The notes under the pieces: generated by a model | Seen by the model: only the letters and a program-made list of their open reading frames with translations | Database searches by the model: none | Told to the model about the DNA's origin: nothing | Position numbers and translations under genes: made by a program | In this document: positions 35,026-43,884 of the stretch, in pieces | How positions within the stretch are numbered: the first letter of the stretch is position 1 | Layout: each line of letters opens with the position of its first letter | Origin: an uncultured bacterium | GTDB lineage: Bacteria > Cyanobacteriota > Vampirovibrionia > Gastranaerophilales > Gastranaerophilaceae | Assembly (NCBI GenBank): GCA_902760645.1 | Contig: CACWHC010000001.1 | Coordinates: forward strand, 186,001-250,000 | Length of the DNA stretch: 64,000 bases | Direction: 5' to 3'

Positions 35026-35982
35026 TTATTTGAATAAGGCATTCTCAATTTCCGTTTCCGGTTCCTGAGATAATCCTGCCTTAATCCTGTATTCTGCTTC
35101 CGTAATATTTTTTTTCAGATTAACCAAATCTTTTAAATTTGATTTTTTAAGTTTTTGCAGAGTCAATTTTACTCTGTATTCATGCCAGCCGACCTCTTTT
35201 GCCAATTCAAAAGCTGACATATCAGAAGCTTTACCCTTTAATATAATCCACTGCCTTAGCATTGTCTGAAGCGGAGATAATATTTCCAAAAAATGTCTTT
35301 TTGATAATAATTTTCTGTATTCCAACAATGCCATGTCCTTTTTACCTGACATAAGAAAATCCGAAAACGCAAATAAATCTTCTATTGAAACACAATTTTC
35401 TTTAACCATCTCTGCCGTAATAAGGTTTTCAGGGTAAGCAATAATCTGTAATTTTTCTAATTCGTTGTCTATCTGTCTTAAATTGTTACCTATCTGAGTA
35501 ATTAATGCGGTTATTGCATCCTGAGAAACTTTTAATTTTTTATGCTGTGCCTGTTTTTTTATCCAGCTTTCCAGTTCTGCAGTTTTATATGTCGGAATAG
35601 TCTGAAATTCTTTTGCATTATATTTTGATAAAAGTTTAAAAAACTTCTTTCTGCTGTCCAATTTTTTGCTGCCATCTCTCGGCAAGACAGCTGAAAATAC
35701 TATATCCAAATTTTCATTATTGTTTTCTAACGCAGATGAAATTTCTTTTATTTCTTTATCCTCGAAAGTCTTTGAAAAATAATCAAGACAATTTATCACA
35801 ACAAGCATTTTCCCAAACATCATAGGCTGAGTACTCAAAACAGAAATTAAATCGGGAAATTTGGGATTATCATAAACTTTATAGCTCATTTCCAAGAAAT
35901 TTTTGTCTAAAGCGTCCTTTAGTTTCGCGATTTCCGCTTCTATATTAAAATCTTCTTCACCATAGAAAAAATAAACTGCCAT
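35026..35982 (-). CDS. holA: DNA polymerase III delta subunit
   Basis: The clamp-opening subunit of the loader. The 318 residues begin VYFFYGEEDFNIEAEIAKLK, the family start, with CLDYFSK, TYKTAELESWIKKQAQHKKLKVSQDAI, QIGNNLRQIDNELEKL and SIEDLFAFSDFLMSG. The AAA+ fold has no catalytic P-loop. The ATG at 35982 has no Shine-Dalgarno; TATAAT ends 6 nt upstream, so the mRNA is probably leaderless. holB follows by 9 bp. Confidence 0.9.
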   Translation of the reverse strand: MAVYFFYGEEDFNIEAEIAKLKDALDKNFLEMSYKVYDNPKFPDLISVLSTQPMMFGKMLVVINCLDYFSKTFEDKEIKEISSALENNNENLDIVFSAVLPRDGSKKLDSRKKFFKLLSKYNAKEFQTIPTYKTAELESWIKKQAQHKKLKVSQDAITALITQIGNNLRQIDNELEKLQIIAYPENLITAEMVKENCVSIEDLFAFSDFLMSGKKDMALLEYRKLLSKRHFLEILSPLQTMLRQWIILKGKASDMSAFELAKEVGWHEYRVKLTLQKLKKSNLKDLVNLKKNITEAEYRIKAGLSQEPETEIENALFK

Positions 35983-35988
35983 ACAAAT

Positions 35989-35994
35989 ATTATA
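35989..35994 (-). promoter_or_regulatory. -10 box giving a leaderless holA-holB mRNA
   Basis: A perfect TATAAT on the minus strand with 6 nt (ATTTGT) between it and the ATG. No ribosome-binding sequence fits between. Confidence 0.5.
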
Positions 35995-36099
35995 GTATAA
36001 ATTATGTAAACTATTGTAACAATAATGTTATATCCGTGAAATACATGCACTTATATATCCTTAGTATATATGCGAGTGAATTATTAAGGAGAACGAGAT

Positions 36100-36375
36100 A
36101 TGGAAAAAGTTAATATTGGTAACGTGAACTTTGATAAAGATGACGTCCTTTGCTCAAAGTATGTATACGAAAAAGGTCAAAAACTTAATTATGTATTTTT
36201 GGTTGGAGGTACAAAAATAATGTTTCCCGACCAGGAAAATGCCAAGGCTGCAGTATCTGTTGCAACAAACTACAACAGCGACATAGCAGAAGTCTGTGCC
36301 TGGTTTAACAATATAAGAGGGCTGATAATTGAAGATTCCCCTCAAAAAAGCAACTATTATGTCAGAGAAACATAA
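36100..36375 (+). CDS. small uncharacterised protein
   Basis: A 91-residue soluble protein that I do not recognise, alternating strand and helix (VNIGNVNFDKDDVLCSKYVY, KLNYVFLVGGTKIMFPDQ, AKAAVSVATNYNSDIAEVCAW). A strong AAGGAGA lies 8 nt before the ATG and a strong terminator follows, so it is a real single-gene unit. It is divergent from holA. Confidence 0.65.
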   Translation: MEKVNIGNVNFDKDDVLCSKYVYEKGQKLNYVFLVGGTKIMFPDQENAKAAVSVATNYNSDIAEVCAWFNNIRGLIIEDSPQKSNYYVRET

Positions 36376-36381
36376 ATAACA

Positions 36382-36412
36382 AAAAAATCCTGAATTAACT
36401 TCAGGATTTTTT
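36382..36412. terminator. bidirectional terminator
   Basis: AAAAAATCCTGAA paired with its perfect complement around TTAAC. It separates the small unknown gene from the convergent glucokinase gene. Confidence 0.88.
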
Positions 36413-36431
36413 TAAATGTATTTATTGTTAT

Positions 36432-37382
36432 CTAACTTTCAATTAACATACTTGCACCGATAACGCCTGCGGTATTTCCAAGCTGTGCCGGTACAATTTC
36501 AACCGCTTCACCTGCAATTTTCATAGCACGTTTTTTAACGGTTTCTCTGATTGGGTCTAACAGGAAATCCCCTGCTGCCGCAACACCACCGCCGATAATA
36601 ACTTTTTCGGGATTTAAAAGATTAATAACACTTGTTAATCCCATACCGATATATTCACCAGTAACGGCAAATATTCTTTTTGCAACAGGATCACCTGCTT
36701 TTGCAGCCTCATACACAACGTAAGGAGTAATATCAGGATTTGCAAGTTCTCTGAATTTAGTAGATTTACCGCCTTTAATATAATCTTCCGCCATAGCAAC
36801 TATTGAAGGACCTGACGCAAATGCTTCCAGACAGCCTGTATCACCGCAACCGCATATAGGTCCGTCTTTCATCTGAAGTTTTATATGACCTATTTCCCCT
36901 GCGGCATTTGATGCCCCTCTGACTAACTTTCCGTTAACGATTAATCCGGAGCCGATACCTGTTCCGACTGTAATACAAATAAGATTTTCACAACCCTGCC
37001 CTGCACCAAAGTTTAATTCACCCAAAGCTGCACATCTTACGTCGTTATCTACACGGGTAGGAATATGAAATTCATCTTCTATCATTTTTGCAATAGGAAC
37101 ATCCACCCAGCCCGGAATATTCGGAGCTAACCTTACTACACCTGATTTGTAATCAACCTGACCGGGAAAACCAAACCCTATCCCCTGAATATCTTCGGGT
37201 TTAGACTCTGTTTCCTTTAATAAATCTCTGATTGCTTCTTTTATATTTTTTACGGTATATTCATAACCCATTTCAGCGTGGGTCGGAATAGAATTTGAAT
37301 ATATTATCTTACCTTCCGGACTGACTAATGCCAATTTTACGTTAGTACCGCCGACATCTATACCAATTCTGTTTTGTGCCAT
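36432..37382 (-). CDS. glcK: ROK-family glucokinase
   Basis: Phosphorylates glucose with ATP. The N-terminal phosphate-binding loop is IGIDVGGTNVKLALV (residues 6-20), then GIGFGFPGQVD, the sugar-binding DNDVRCAALGELNFGAG, TVGTGIGSGLI, and the ROK zinc signature GHIKLQ...CGCGDTGCLEAFAS (about 162-187). The 316 residues are of normal length. GGGAGAAC precedes the ATG. With the GH57 enzyme elsewhere in the window it fits glucan use. Glucose specificity is by similarity to ROK glucokinases; mannose or N-acetylglucosamine kinases share the fold. Confidence 0.88.
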   Translation of the reverse strand: MAQNRIGIDVGGTNVKLALVSPEGKIIYSNSIPTHAEMGYEYTVKNIKEAIRDLLKETESKPEDIQGIGFGFPGQVDYKSGVVRLAPNIPGWVDVPIAKMIEDEFHIPTRVDNDVRCAALGELNFGAGQGCENLICITVGTGIGSGLIVNGKLVRGASNAAGEIGHIKLQMKDGPICGCGDTGCLEAFASGPSIVAMAEDYIKGGKSTKFRELANPDITPYVVYEAAKAGDPVAKRIFAVTGEYIGMGLTSVINLLNPEKVIIGGGVAAAGDFLLDPIRETVKKRAMKIAGEAVEIVPAQLGNTAGVIGASMLIES

Positions 37383-37482
37383 TTTTAGTTCTCCCTTTTT
37401 CTACTGTGTTAATTATAAAACAAAAATAAGAGGGAAAAAAGTAAAAATTTATATTGTTTTGGTATTACTGTAGTAATATCGA

Positions 37483-37860
37483 CTACTTTATACCCTTTTG
37501 AACAAAATTGTTTTTAAATTCTTTTTCATTCATGGATAAAAACCTGTTTATAATCTTTACCAACGTATTTCTGTTTGATATTATATTTATTTTTTGTTTT
37601 TCGTTTCCGTCTTTTACGGCAACAAGATAGTGCTGCCAATTACCGTTATTTGAACGCCTCTCATATTCAAGTGTATAATTATCGTATCCAAAACCCTCAT
37701 ACTCTTTAACTTTTTCGTTAAACTTATACACATTTTCTTTTTTATTTTTCACAATCTGATAATTATAATGGTTATGTGCATTATTAATGAAATTCTTTGA
37801 AACTTTTATTCCGAAATAAGGATTAAATGGTTTTACCTGATAATTATTACTTACCTGCAT
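37483..37860 (-). CDS. uncharacterised protein with NPYFG motif
   Basis: A 125-residue protein that I do not recognise. I use the ATG at 37860, preceded by AAGGAG 8 nt away; the longer frame to 38109 would overlap trpS and has no ribosome-binding site. The N-terminus reads QVKPFNPYFGIKVSKNF, a further example of the FG element shared by unknown proteins here. The rest is charged, strand-rich, with a basic C-terminus. It is divergent from trpS. Confidence 0.65.
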   Translation of the reverse strand: MQVSNNYQVKPFNPYFGIKVSKNFINNAHNHYNYQIVKNKKENVYKFNEKVKEYEGFGYDNYTLEYERRSNNGNWQHYLVAVKDGNEKQKINIISNRNTLVKIINRFLSMNEKEFKNNFVQKGIK

Positions 37861-37937
37861 TATATACTCCTTAAAAATTAACCGTACGCTTATCATAAGA
37901 CAAAAATACCGGAATATAAACACGACATATATTTTCG

Positions 37938-37946
37938 TGTTACAAT
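37938..37946 (+). promoter_or_regulatory. extended -10 promoter of trpS
   Basis: TGT-TACAAT (37938-37946), 28 bp before the ATG; AAAGGA follows as ribosome-binding site. I see no good -35. Confidence 0.45.
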
Positions 37947-37974
37947 AATTCGTAAAAAGAAAGGACATACACTT

Positions 37975-38979
37975 ATGACGCAACAAATTATAGTATCGGG
38001 AATGCGGCCAACAGGAAAATTGCACCTTGGACATTATCTTGGTGTTATTCAGAATTGGGTAGAATTGCAACACAAATATAACAGTTACTTTTTTGTTGCC
38101 GATTGGCATGCCCTGACTACCAAATACGATAAAACCGAAGAATTAAGACAAGACGTACTGGAAGTCGTAATGGATTGGCTTGCGGCAGGTATAGACCCTG
38201 AAATTGCAACAATATATGTACAATCTCATATCCCTGAAATTGCAGAATTAAATATATATCTTGGAATGGCAACTCCTCAAAATTGGGTTGAGAGAGATCC
38301 GACCTTAAAAGATATGGCAAAAATTTTAAGAACAAAAGAAGGTCAAAATTCTCAAATCAGTTACGGTCTAATGGGATATCCTGTTTTGATGAGTGCAGAT
38401 ATTATGATGATGAATGCCGATGCCGTTCCTGTCGGAATAGATCAGGTTGCACACATTGAGATAACCCGTGATATTGCAAGAAGATTTAATAATATATATA
38501 ATACGGAATTTTTCAAAGAGCCGCAGCCGATTTTGAATAAATGCTCATTGATATGCGGACTTGACGGGAATAAAATGGGTAAATCCTTCCACAATGATAT
38601 TAAAATCTCCGATACGGAAGAAGATACCGCAAAGAAGGTTATGACAGCAATTACAGACAGAAGCAGGATGAGAAAAACCGATTTGGGACATCCTGATGAA
38701 TGTGAAGTAGCATTCAAATACTGGCAAATTTTCGGTGCTGAAAATGAAATCTCAGCAGTACGTCAGGAGTGCGAAACAGGTACAAGAGGCTGTGCTGACT
38801 GCAAACGTCAACTCGGTGCAAAAATTAATGAAACTTTGTCACAAATCAGAGAACGCAGAAGATATTATGAAACTCATATTGATGAGGTTAAAGATATCCT
38901 TATTGCAGGTGACAAAAAAGCTCGTGAACGTGCAGGTGAAGTTCTTGCAGAAGTCAGAAACCTTGTTCGTATGTACTAA
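37975..38979 (+). CDS. trpS: tryptophanyl-tRNA synthetase
   Basis: A class Ic aminoacyl-tRNA synthetase charging tRNA-Trp. SGMRPTGKLHLGHYLG holds the HIGH motif (HLGH, residues 17-20), DWHALTT and GYPVLMSADI follow, with GIDQVAHIEITRDIARRFN, and GNKMGKSFHN gives the KMSKS-type loop (about 199-203). The 334 residues are normal. The cognate tRNA-Trp gene is in the same window at about 58.1 kb. A terminator follows the gene. Confidence 0.97.
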   Translation: MTQQIIVSGMRPTGKLHLGHYLGVIQNWVELQHKYNSYFFVADWHALTTKYDKTEELRQDVLEVVMDWLAAGIDPEIATIYVQSHIPEIAELNIYLGMATPQNWVERDPTLKDMAKILRTKEGQNSQISYGLMGYPVLMSADIMMMNADAVPVGIDQVAHIEITRDIARRFNNIYNTEFFKEPQPILNKCSLICGLDGNKMGKSFHNDIKISDTEEDTAKKVMTAITDRSRMRKTDLGHPDECEVAFKYWQIFGAENEISAVRQECETGTRGCADCKRQLGAKINETLSQIRERRRYYETHIDEVKDILIAGDKKARERAGEVLAEVRNLVRMY

Positions 38980-39005
38980 TTTTGATATTAAGTTTTGCAA
39001 AACAA

Positions 39006-39027
39006 AAGAGGCTGAATACAGCCTCTT
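39006..39027. terminator. terminator between trpS and the ribbon-helix-helix gene
   Basis: AAGAGGCTG-AATA-CAGCCTCTT, a perfect 9-bp stem followed by AATTTTT on the plus strand. Confidence 0.85.
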
Positions 39028-39065
39028 AATTTTTAACTATTTATATTTCGGTCTATTTAAACATT

Positions 39066-39254
39066 CTATTCAAGCAAGCTTTCAAGCATTTCAGCATTCC
39101 TTGATGCTGTTGCGGATTGTCTTACTTTCTGTTTGTAAATATAAGTTCTTAATGCTTCTCTGATTAATTCGCTTCTTGAACGATTTTCGTCATCGGCGAC
39201 ATTATCAATCATGTTCAAAAACTCTTCAGGCATTGAAATAAGTACTCGTGCCAT
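39066..39254 (-). CDS. ribbon-helix-helix (CopG/Arc-type) DNA-binding protein
   Basis: A 62-residue predicted regulator. ARVLISMPEEFLNMIDNVA is the beta strand and first helix; ENRSRSELIREALRTYIYK is the second helix of the MetJ/Arc fold, with the typical SRSELIREALR. The last 20 residues are a Ser/Ala/Gln tail. AAAGGAG precedes the ATG. No toxin gene lies next to it, so it is more likely a lone regulator than an antitoxin, though its targets are unknown. Confidence 0.82.
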   Translation of the reverse strand: MARVLISMPEEFLNMIDNVADDENRSRSELIREALRTYIYKQKVRQSATASRNAEMLESLLE

Positions 39255-39357
39255 ATATACTCCTTTGCTTTTTCATATAATTCCGTCTTGTATATATATA
39301 AAAACAATATGCAATAAAAAAGTGCTAAAATTTATATAGAAAATATATATAAATTTT

Positions 39358-39383
39358 AAAAGCCCTGTGTTTGCAGGGCTTTT
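39358..39383 (-). terminator. terminator after the 249-residue unknown gene
   Basis: AAAAGCCCTG and its perfect complement around a 6-nt loop, followed on the minus strand by TTTTAAAATTT. Confidence 0.85.
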
Positions 39384-39421
39384 AGACTTATATTAATGTA
39401 AAGATTTTGTAACATTTTTTA

Positions 39422-40171
39422 TTATTGCTCAGGGAGCTGGACAGCACGATCAGGAGGAACGTTTGCTGCATCTTTTGTGCAATTTAAGCTTCCGTCAGGA
39501 TTGTAGAAATAGTCTTTGCCGCGATTTCTTAATATTTTACCTGTCTTTGCATCCTGTATAAATTGATTTCCACTGATATTTTTTATAATTAGACCTTTAT
39601 CTCTTATATAACACGGATTATGCATGTATATTCGAGTATTGTTAGAGGCATTTTGAGCTGCATCAAAATACGATTTCCAAACATCTGTCAATACTCCATC
39701 ATCATCGTATGTGTAACTTTTTGTATAAATTACTTTTTCACCATCGAGTTTTTGGGCAGAATTCAGTTTACCGTTTTTGTATTCTAAAACCATGCCGTTA
39801 CCGCTATTTGTGTTTGTAGTAATTTTACCTGAATACAGGGTTCCGTCAGAAAGTTTTGCAATGCCTTTTTCAATTTTATTACCTGCTTTTTCAAATGCCT
39901 CAGCAGTCATTTCAGTAAGAGTTTCTTGTACATCATCTACAAGGTTTTTACTCTCCTTGTCAGCATTTCGCCACCAGTTATTTTTATGTCCGATAACTCC
40001 GAGTGCAATAGTTGCCGCAAGAGCAGTAGCACCTACCATATATTTCGCGGATTTACTGATTTTTGCATCTTTGACTTCAGGCTGAGAATTTTTATCCTGA
40101 TTTTCATTTTTTACCTGATTTAAGTTTGGTTTATTAACCTGAACCTTAGATTCTACCTTTAAATCTGACAT
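39422..40171 (-). CDS. uncharacterised single-pass protein with repeat-like C-terminal domain
   Basis: A 249-residue protein that I do not recognise. The first 42 residues are hydrophilic and rich in Lys, Gln and Asn; a membrane segment spans about 43-61 (AKYMVGATALAATIALGVIG). Beyond lie strand-rich segments with MORN/YD-like spacing (DGTLYSGKITTNTNSGNGMVLEYKNGKLN, YTYDDDGVLTDVWKSYFD, FYNPDGSLN). No signal peptidase site is evident, so it is probably anchored. AGGAGAAA lies before the ATG. Its own terminator follows. Confidence 0.62.
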   Translation of the reverse strand: MSDLKVESKVQVNKPNLNQVKNENQDKNSQPEVKDAKISKSAKYMVGATALAATIALGVIGHKNNWWRNADKESKNLVDDVQETLTEMTAEAFEKAGNKIEKGIAKLSDGTLYSGKITTNTNSGNGMVLEYKNGKLNSAQKLDGEKVIYTKSYTYDDDGVLTDVWKSYFDAAQNASNNTRIYMHNPCYIRDKGLIIKNISGNQFIQDAKTGKILRNRGKDYFYNPDGSLNCTKDAANVPPDRAVQLPEQ

Positions 40172-40291
40172 TACAAATTTCTCCTACATACTAATATCTA
40201 TATTAACGTAAAAACAAATTATTTTTTGCCACATCAAAATTCTTAATACAAAATTTGTTACATTTTAACTCAATTTTAGGCATTTTATGTC

Positions 40292-40320
40292 TTTACAAGA
40301 AGTGTTTTTTAATATACTAT
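40292..40320 (+). promoter_or_regulatory. candidate promoter of the pyrH operon
   Basis: TTACAA (40293-40298), 16 bp, TACTAT (40315-40320). It lies 16 bp before pyrH and a weaker register is also possible. Confidence 0.4.
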
Positions 40321-40336
40321 TAAAGGAAAGAGGGAC

Positions 40337-41065
40337 ATGTTTATGGGTAATGGTTTAAAGTATAAGAGAATTTTGATAAAGATAAGCGGAGAAGCACTTT
40401 TAGGGGAACAGCAGTTTGGGATTGACCAAAATCCTGTTCAGAAAATTGCCTTAGAAATAAAAAAAGCAAGAGATTTGGGTGCTGAAATCGCCGTAGTTGT
40501 AGGCGGCGGAAACATTTTCAGAGGAATGAAAAACAGTGCAAAACTCGGCATGGATCAGGCAAGCGGAGATTATGTCGGAATGCTTGCAACTGTTATGAAC
40601 GCAATTGCTTTGCAGAGTGCATTTAACCAAATCGGAGTTCCTTGCAGAGTACAGAGTGCAATTACCATAAAACAAGTTGCAGAGCCGTACATCAGACACA
40701 AAGCTATACGTCATTTGGAAAAAGGCAGAGTAGTCATTTTTGCGGCAGGTACAGGTAACCCGTTCTTTACAACCGATACCGCTGCTGCACTAAGAGCTTC
40801 CGAAATCAACGCTGAAGCAATGCTTATGGCTAAAAACGGAGTTGACGGTGTTTACACTGACGACCCTAAAACCAATCCGGATGCAAAAAAATTAGAAAAT
40901 ATATCTTATGACGATATTATTAAAAACGGGTTAAAAGTAATGGATACTGCGGCTTGTGCATTATGTAAGCAGAATAATATTCCGATTGTAGTATTTGATT
41001 TTGATTTAACTGACGGAATAACCAACATATTGCATGACGAAAAAATAGGTACTTATATCAGCTAA
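40337..41065 (+). CDS. pyrH: UMP kinase
   Basis: Phosphorylates UMP to UDP with ATP; hexameric amino-acid-kinase fold. KRILIKISGEALLGEQQFGID is the family start, then AVVVGGGNIFRG, YVGMLATVMNAIALQ, GTGNPFFTTDTAAALRA and NGVDGVYTDDPKTNPDA. GAAAGAGGG lies just before; the ATG at 40337 and another at 40343 both fit. First gene of pyrH-frr-cdsA-rnc-rpe. Confidence 0.96.
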   Translation: MFMGNGLKYKRILIKISGEALLGEQQFGIDQNPVQKIALEIKKARDLGAEIAVVVGGGNIFRGMKNSAKLGMDQASGDYVGMLATVMNAIALQSAFNQIGVPCRVQSAITIKQVAEPYIRHKAIRHLEKGRVVIFAAGTGNPFFTTDTAAALRASEINAEAMLMAKNGVDGVYTDDPKTNPDAKKLENISYDDIIKNGLKVMDTAACALCKQNNIPIVVFDFDLTDGITNILHDEKIGTYIS

Positions 41066-41086
41066 TATATAAAGAAAGAGGTTAAA

Positions 41087-41665
41087 ATGTCTGAACTTTC
41101 AAGCGAAGCATTAGAAGAATTATTTTTATTCGGCGAAGAAAAAATGGAAAAAGCTGTAAATCAGCTTAAAAAGGAATTTGGTTCAATACGTTCCGGACGT
41201 GCTAATCCGATGATATTGGATAAAGTTATCGTTGAATACTACGGAGCACCTACACCATTAAGACAAATGGCTCAGGTTACCGTACAGGAAGGAACTACTT
41301 TGGTTATCACACCTTACGATAAATCTATTATTAAAGAAATCGAAAAAGCTATCATCAAAGCTGAAATAGGCATTACACCTAACAGTGACGGTACTTGTTT
41401 AAGACTGGTCTTTCCTCCGTTAACGGAAGAAAGAAGAAAAGAAATCGTTAAAGACGTTAAAAAATTGGGCGAAGAATCAAAAGTTGCTATAAGAAATATT
41501 CGTCGTGATATGTCAGATGATTTGAAGAAAATAGAAAAAGAAGAAAAATTACCTGAAGATACGGTTAAAGATAATCAAGACGAAATACAGAAGCAAACCG
41601 ACAAATATGTCGGAATTATTGACAGTTTAGTATCTGATAAAGAAAAAGAGGTAATGACAGTATAA
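41087..41665 (+). CDS. frr: ribosome recycling factor
   Basis: Splits post-termination ribosomes together with EF-G. The 192 residues include the conserved [70 protein letters not shown] and the C-terminal three-helix strand [30 protein letters not shown] precedes the ATG. The stop overlaps the cdsA start by one base. Confidence 0.97.
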   Translation: MSELSSEALEELFLFGEEKMEKAVNQLKKEFGSIRSGRANPMILDKVIVEYYGAPTPLRQMAQVTVQEGTTLVITPYDKSIIKEIEKAIIKAEIGITPNSDGTCLRLVFPPLTEERRKEIVKDVKKLGEESKVAIRNIRRDMSDDLKKIEKEEKLPEDTVKDNQDEIQKQTDKYVGIIDSLVSDKEKEVMTV

Positions 41666-42540
41666 TGTCTGATGAAATCAAGGGATTGAATAAAAATGCT
41701 ACAAGAATGCTGGTAGGATTCCTATTGGGTGCAGTTGTAATGTGTGCTATTATGTACGGCAGCTGGGCAATACTTGGAATGGTACTTGTTATAGTAATTC
41801 TTGCCACAAATGAATATGTAAAAATCCTTAAACACAAGGGATTTTTCCCAAGTATTAAGGTTATGATTGCATCCGAGTTAATATTGGCCTGGGTAGCATA
41901 TAACCAGCGTTTTGATTTAGCTGCTCTTGTATTAACATTATGTTCTGCCGCTTCATTTATGTGGGTATTATTCTGCGGACGACAGCCTTATATAGCTAAT
42001 GTTGCAACAACATTACTGGGAATAATATATTGCGGTTGGTTCCCACTACACATAATATTCCTGAGAAATTTAAACTGTGAAAGATACGACAGCGGTCTTG
42101 GTTTTGTAGTGTTAATGTTTACCGCTATATTGTTAACAGACATAGGTGCATATTATATCGGAAGACATTTCGGCAAGCATAAATTATCACCTGTGATTAG
42201 TCCTAATAAAACAATCGAAGGCTCTTTGGGCGGAATTGTTTTTGCAGTATCAGGCGCATTAGTTGTAGGCTATTTTATTGATTTGGAATGGTATATGTCA
42301 ATTATAGCAGGACTTTTATGTACTGTTTTTGCACAAATAGGCGATTTATCAGAATCTTTGATTAAGCGTGATGCCGGCGTGAAGGATTCCGGAGATACCC
42401 TCCCGGGACATGGCGGATTTTTGGACAGAACGGATAGTTTTGTATTTACAATACCAATTATGTATTATTTCTGTTATTATTTTATATTTCATAAAGAAAT
42501 TCTTATAGATTTTATCAAATCATTTAGAGGATTAATTTAA
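41665..42540 (+). CDS. cdsA: phosphatidate cytidylyltransferase
   Basis: Makes CDP-diacylglycerol from CTP and phosphatidate for phospholipid synthesis; integral inner-membrane enzyme. About seven hydrophobic segments are seen in 291 residues. The C-terminal signature is complete: SPNKTIEGSLGGIVF and later QIGDLSESLIKRDAGVKDSGDTLPGHGGFLDRTDSF. One-base overlaps with frr and rnc (TAATG) show tight operon structure. Confidence 0.95.
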   Translation: MSDEIKGLNKNATRMLVGFLLGAVVMCAIMYGSWAILGMVLVIVILATNEYVKILKHKGFFPSIKVMIASELILAWVAYNQRFDLAALVLTLCSAASFMWVLFCGRQPYIANVATTLLGIIYCGWFPLHIIFLRNLNCERYDSGLGFVVLMFTAILLTDIGAYYIGRHFGKHKLSPVISPNKTIEGSLGGIVFAVSGALVVGYFIDLEWYMSIIAGLLCTVFAQIGDLSESLIKRDAGVKDSGDTLPGHGGFLDRTDSFVFTIPIMYYFCYYFIFHKEILIDFIKSFRGLI

Positions 42541-43238
42541 TGATATCCGCAGAAATTGAAAAGATATTCGGTATAAAAGCAATCACACCCGAATATTATA
42601 AAAATGCACTAACGCACCCTTCATTTATAAAGGATAACGGTTTAGATTATTCTGAATGCTATGAAAGACTGGAATTTCTTGGAGATGCAGTATTAAAATT
42701 GGCAGTTTCAGATATATTATACAAAAATTATCCTGACTATACAGAAGGACAGATGTCTAAAATCCGTTCAATTATCGTATCTGATAATATTTTATCCAAA
42801 CTTGCGAATAAAATAGGATTGAATAAACTTATAATTGCCGGAGAACACGATAAAAAACAAGGAATTACGGAGCTTGAATCTGTAACTGCCTGTGCCTTTG
42901 AGGCAATACTCGGGGCATATTTTCTTGACGGTAAATTCTACGAAGTTATGGACTTTTTAAATGATGCATTTCACGATGAAATCATAGAAATAGACGAAAA
43001 TTTTGAAAAATACAATGCAAAGGCTATTTTGCAAGAATACACACAAGGTCTTACAAAAGAAACCCCTGTCTACAGGCTTGTAGAAACTAAAGGTGCTGAA
43101 CATAAAAAAACCTTTATTATTGAAGTAGCGTACAGAGGAGAAGTTATTGCGCAGGGTGAAGGAAAATCCAAAAAAGATGCCGAACAACACGCAGCATACA
43201 CTGCTTGTGAAAAATTGGGAGTAATAAAACATGAATAA
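42540..43238 (+). CDS. rnc: ribonuclease III
   Basis: Cleaves double-stranded RNA, including rRNA precursors. The catalytic signature YERLEFLGDAVL is at residues 41-52, with ALTHPSFI before it and VTACAFEAILGAYFLDG (second acidic cluster) near 115-131. A dsRNA-binding domain occupies about 155-230 (NAKAILQEYTQG, GEGKSKKDAEQHAAYTA). The stop overlaps the rpe start by 8 bp. Several structured leaders in this window could be its substrates. Confidence 0.96.
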   Translation: MISAEIEKIFGIKAITPEYYKNALTHPSFIKDNGLDYSECYERLEFLGDAVLKLAVSDILYKNYPDYTEGQMSKIRSIIVSDNILSKLANKIGLNKLIIAGEHDKKQGITELESVTACAFEAILGAYFLDGKFYEVMDFLNDAFHDEIIEIDENFEKYNAKAILQEYTQGLTKETPVYRLVETKGAEHKKTFIIEVAYRGEVIAQGEGKSKKDAEQHAAYTACEKLGVIKHE

Positions 43239-43875
43239 AATTATAATATCACCTTCAATACTCTCGGCAGATTTTGCAAATTTAGAGAGAGATATTAAAC
43301 GGGCAGAAGTTTCCGGGGCTGATTGGCTGCATATAGATGTTATGGACGGACATTTTGTTCCTAACATTACGATTGGAGTACCTGTTACTGCATCAATAAA
43401 AAAAATAACCGAACTACCGCTTGATGTACATTTAATGATAGAAAATCCTCAAAAATATATTGAACCATTTGCAAAAGCCGGTGCAGATATTTTGACATTT
43501 CACTATGAAGCTGTGAATAGCGATGAGGATATTTTTAAGCTTATATCATACATAAAATCATTTAATATAAAAGCCGGTATGTCAATAAAACCAAAAACAT
43601 CCGCTGATAAATGTTTTCAATTTTTACCTGAACTTGATATGCTCCTTGTTATGACTGTAGAACCGGGTTTTGGCGGTCAAAAATTTATGGAAGACTGTGC
43701 AGAAAAAATTAAATATATAAGAGAACAAAATCCAAATATAATAATTCAGGTAGATGGCGGAATTAATGCTGAAACAGGACAAATTTGTAAAAATTACGGT
43801 GCAAATTCTCTTGTTGCCGGGAATTACATATATAAAGCAGATAATATTAAACAGGCAATCGCATCTCTAAAATAG
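43231..43875 (+). CDS. rpe: ribulose-phosphate 3-epimerase
   Basis: Interconverts ribulose- and xylulose-5-phosphate in the pentose phosphate pathway. SPSILSADFANLERD, the metal/catalytic HIDVMDGHFVPNITIG, LDVHLMIENP, TFHYEA, MTVEPGFGGQKFM and QVDGGINAETG all match. The 214 residues are normal. Last gene of the pyrH operon, overlapping rnc by 8 bp, and only 9 bp from the convergent AsmA-like gene with no obvious terminator between. Confidence 0.96.
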   Translation: MNKIIISPSILSADFANLERDIKRAEVSGADWLHIDVMDGHFVPNITIGVPVTASIKKITELPLDVHLMIENPQKYIEPFAKAGADILTFHYEAVNSDEDIFKLISYIKSFNIKAGMSIKPKTSADKCFQFLPELDMLLVMTVEPGFGGQKFMEDCAEKIKYIREQNPNIIIQVDGGINAETGQICKNYGANSLVAGNYIYKADNIKQAIASLK

Positions 43876-43884
43876 ATTTTGAGT

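Noticed and set aside
37861-38109. Longer form (208 residues) of the NPYFG protein
   Set aside because: It overlaps the start of trpS head to head and lacks a ribosome-binding site; the ATG at 37860 has AAGGAG.
39066-39254. Antitoxin of a type II toxin-antitoxin pair
   Set aside because: The ribbon-helix-helix gene has no small partner on either side; neighbours are trpS and a 249-residue membrane protein with its own terminator.
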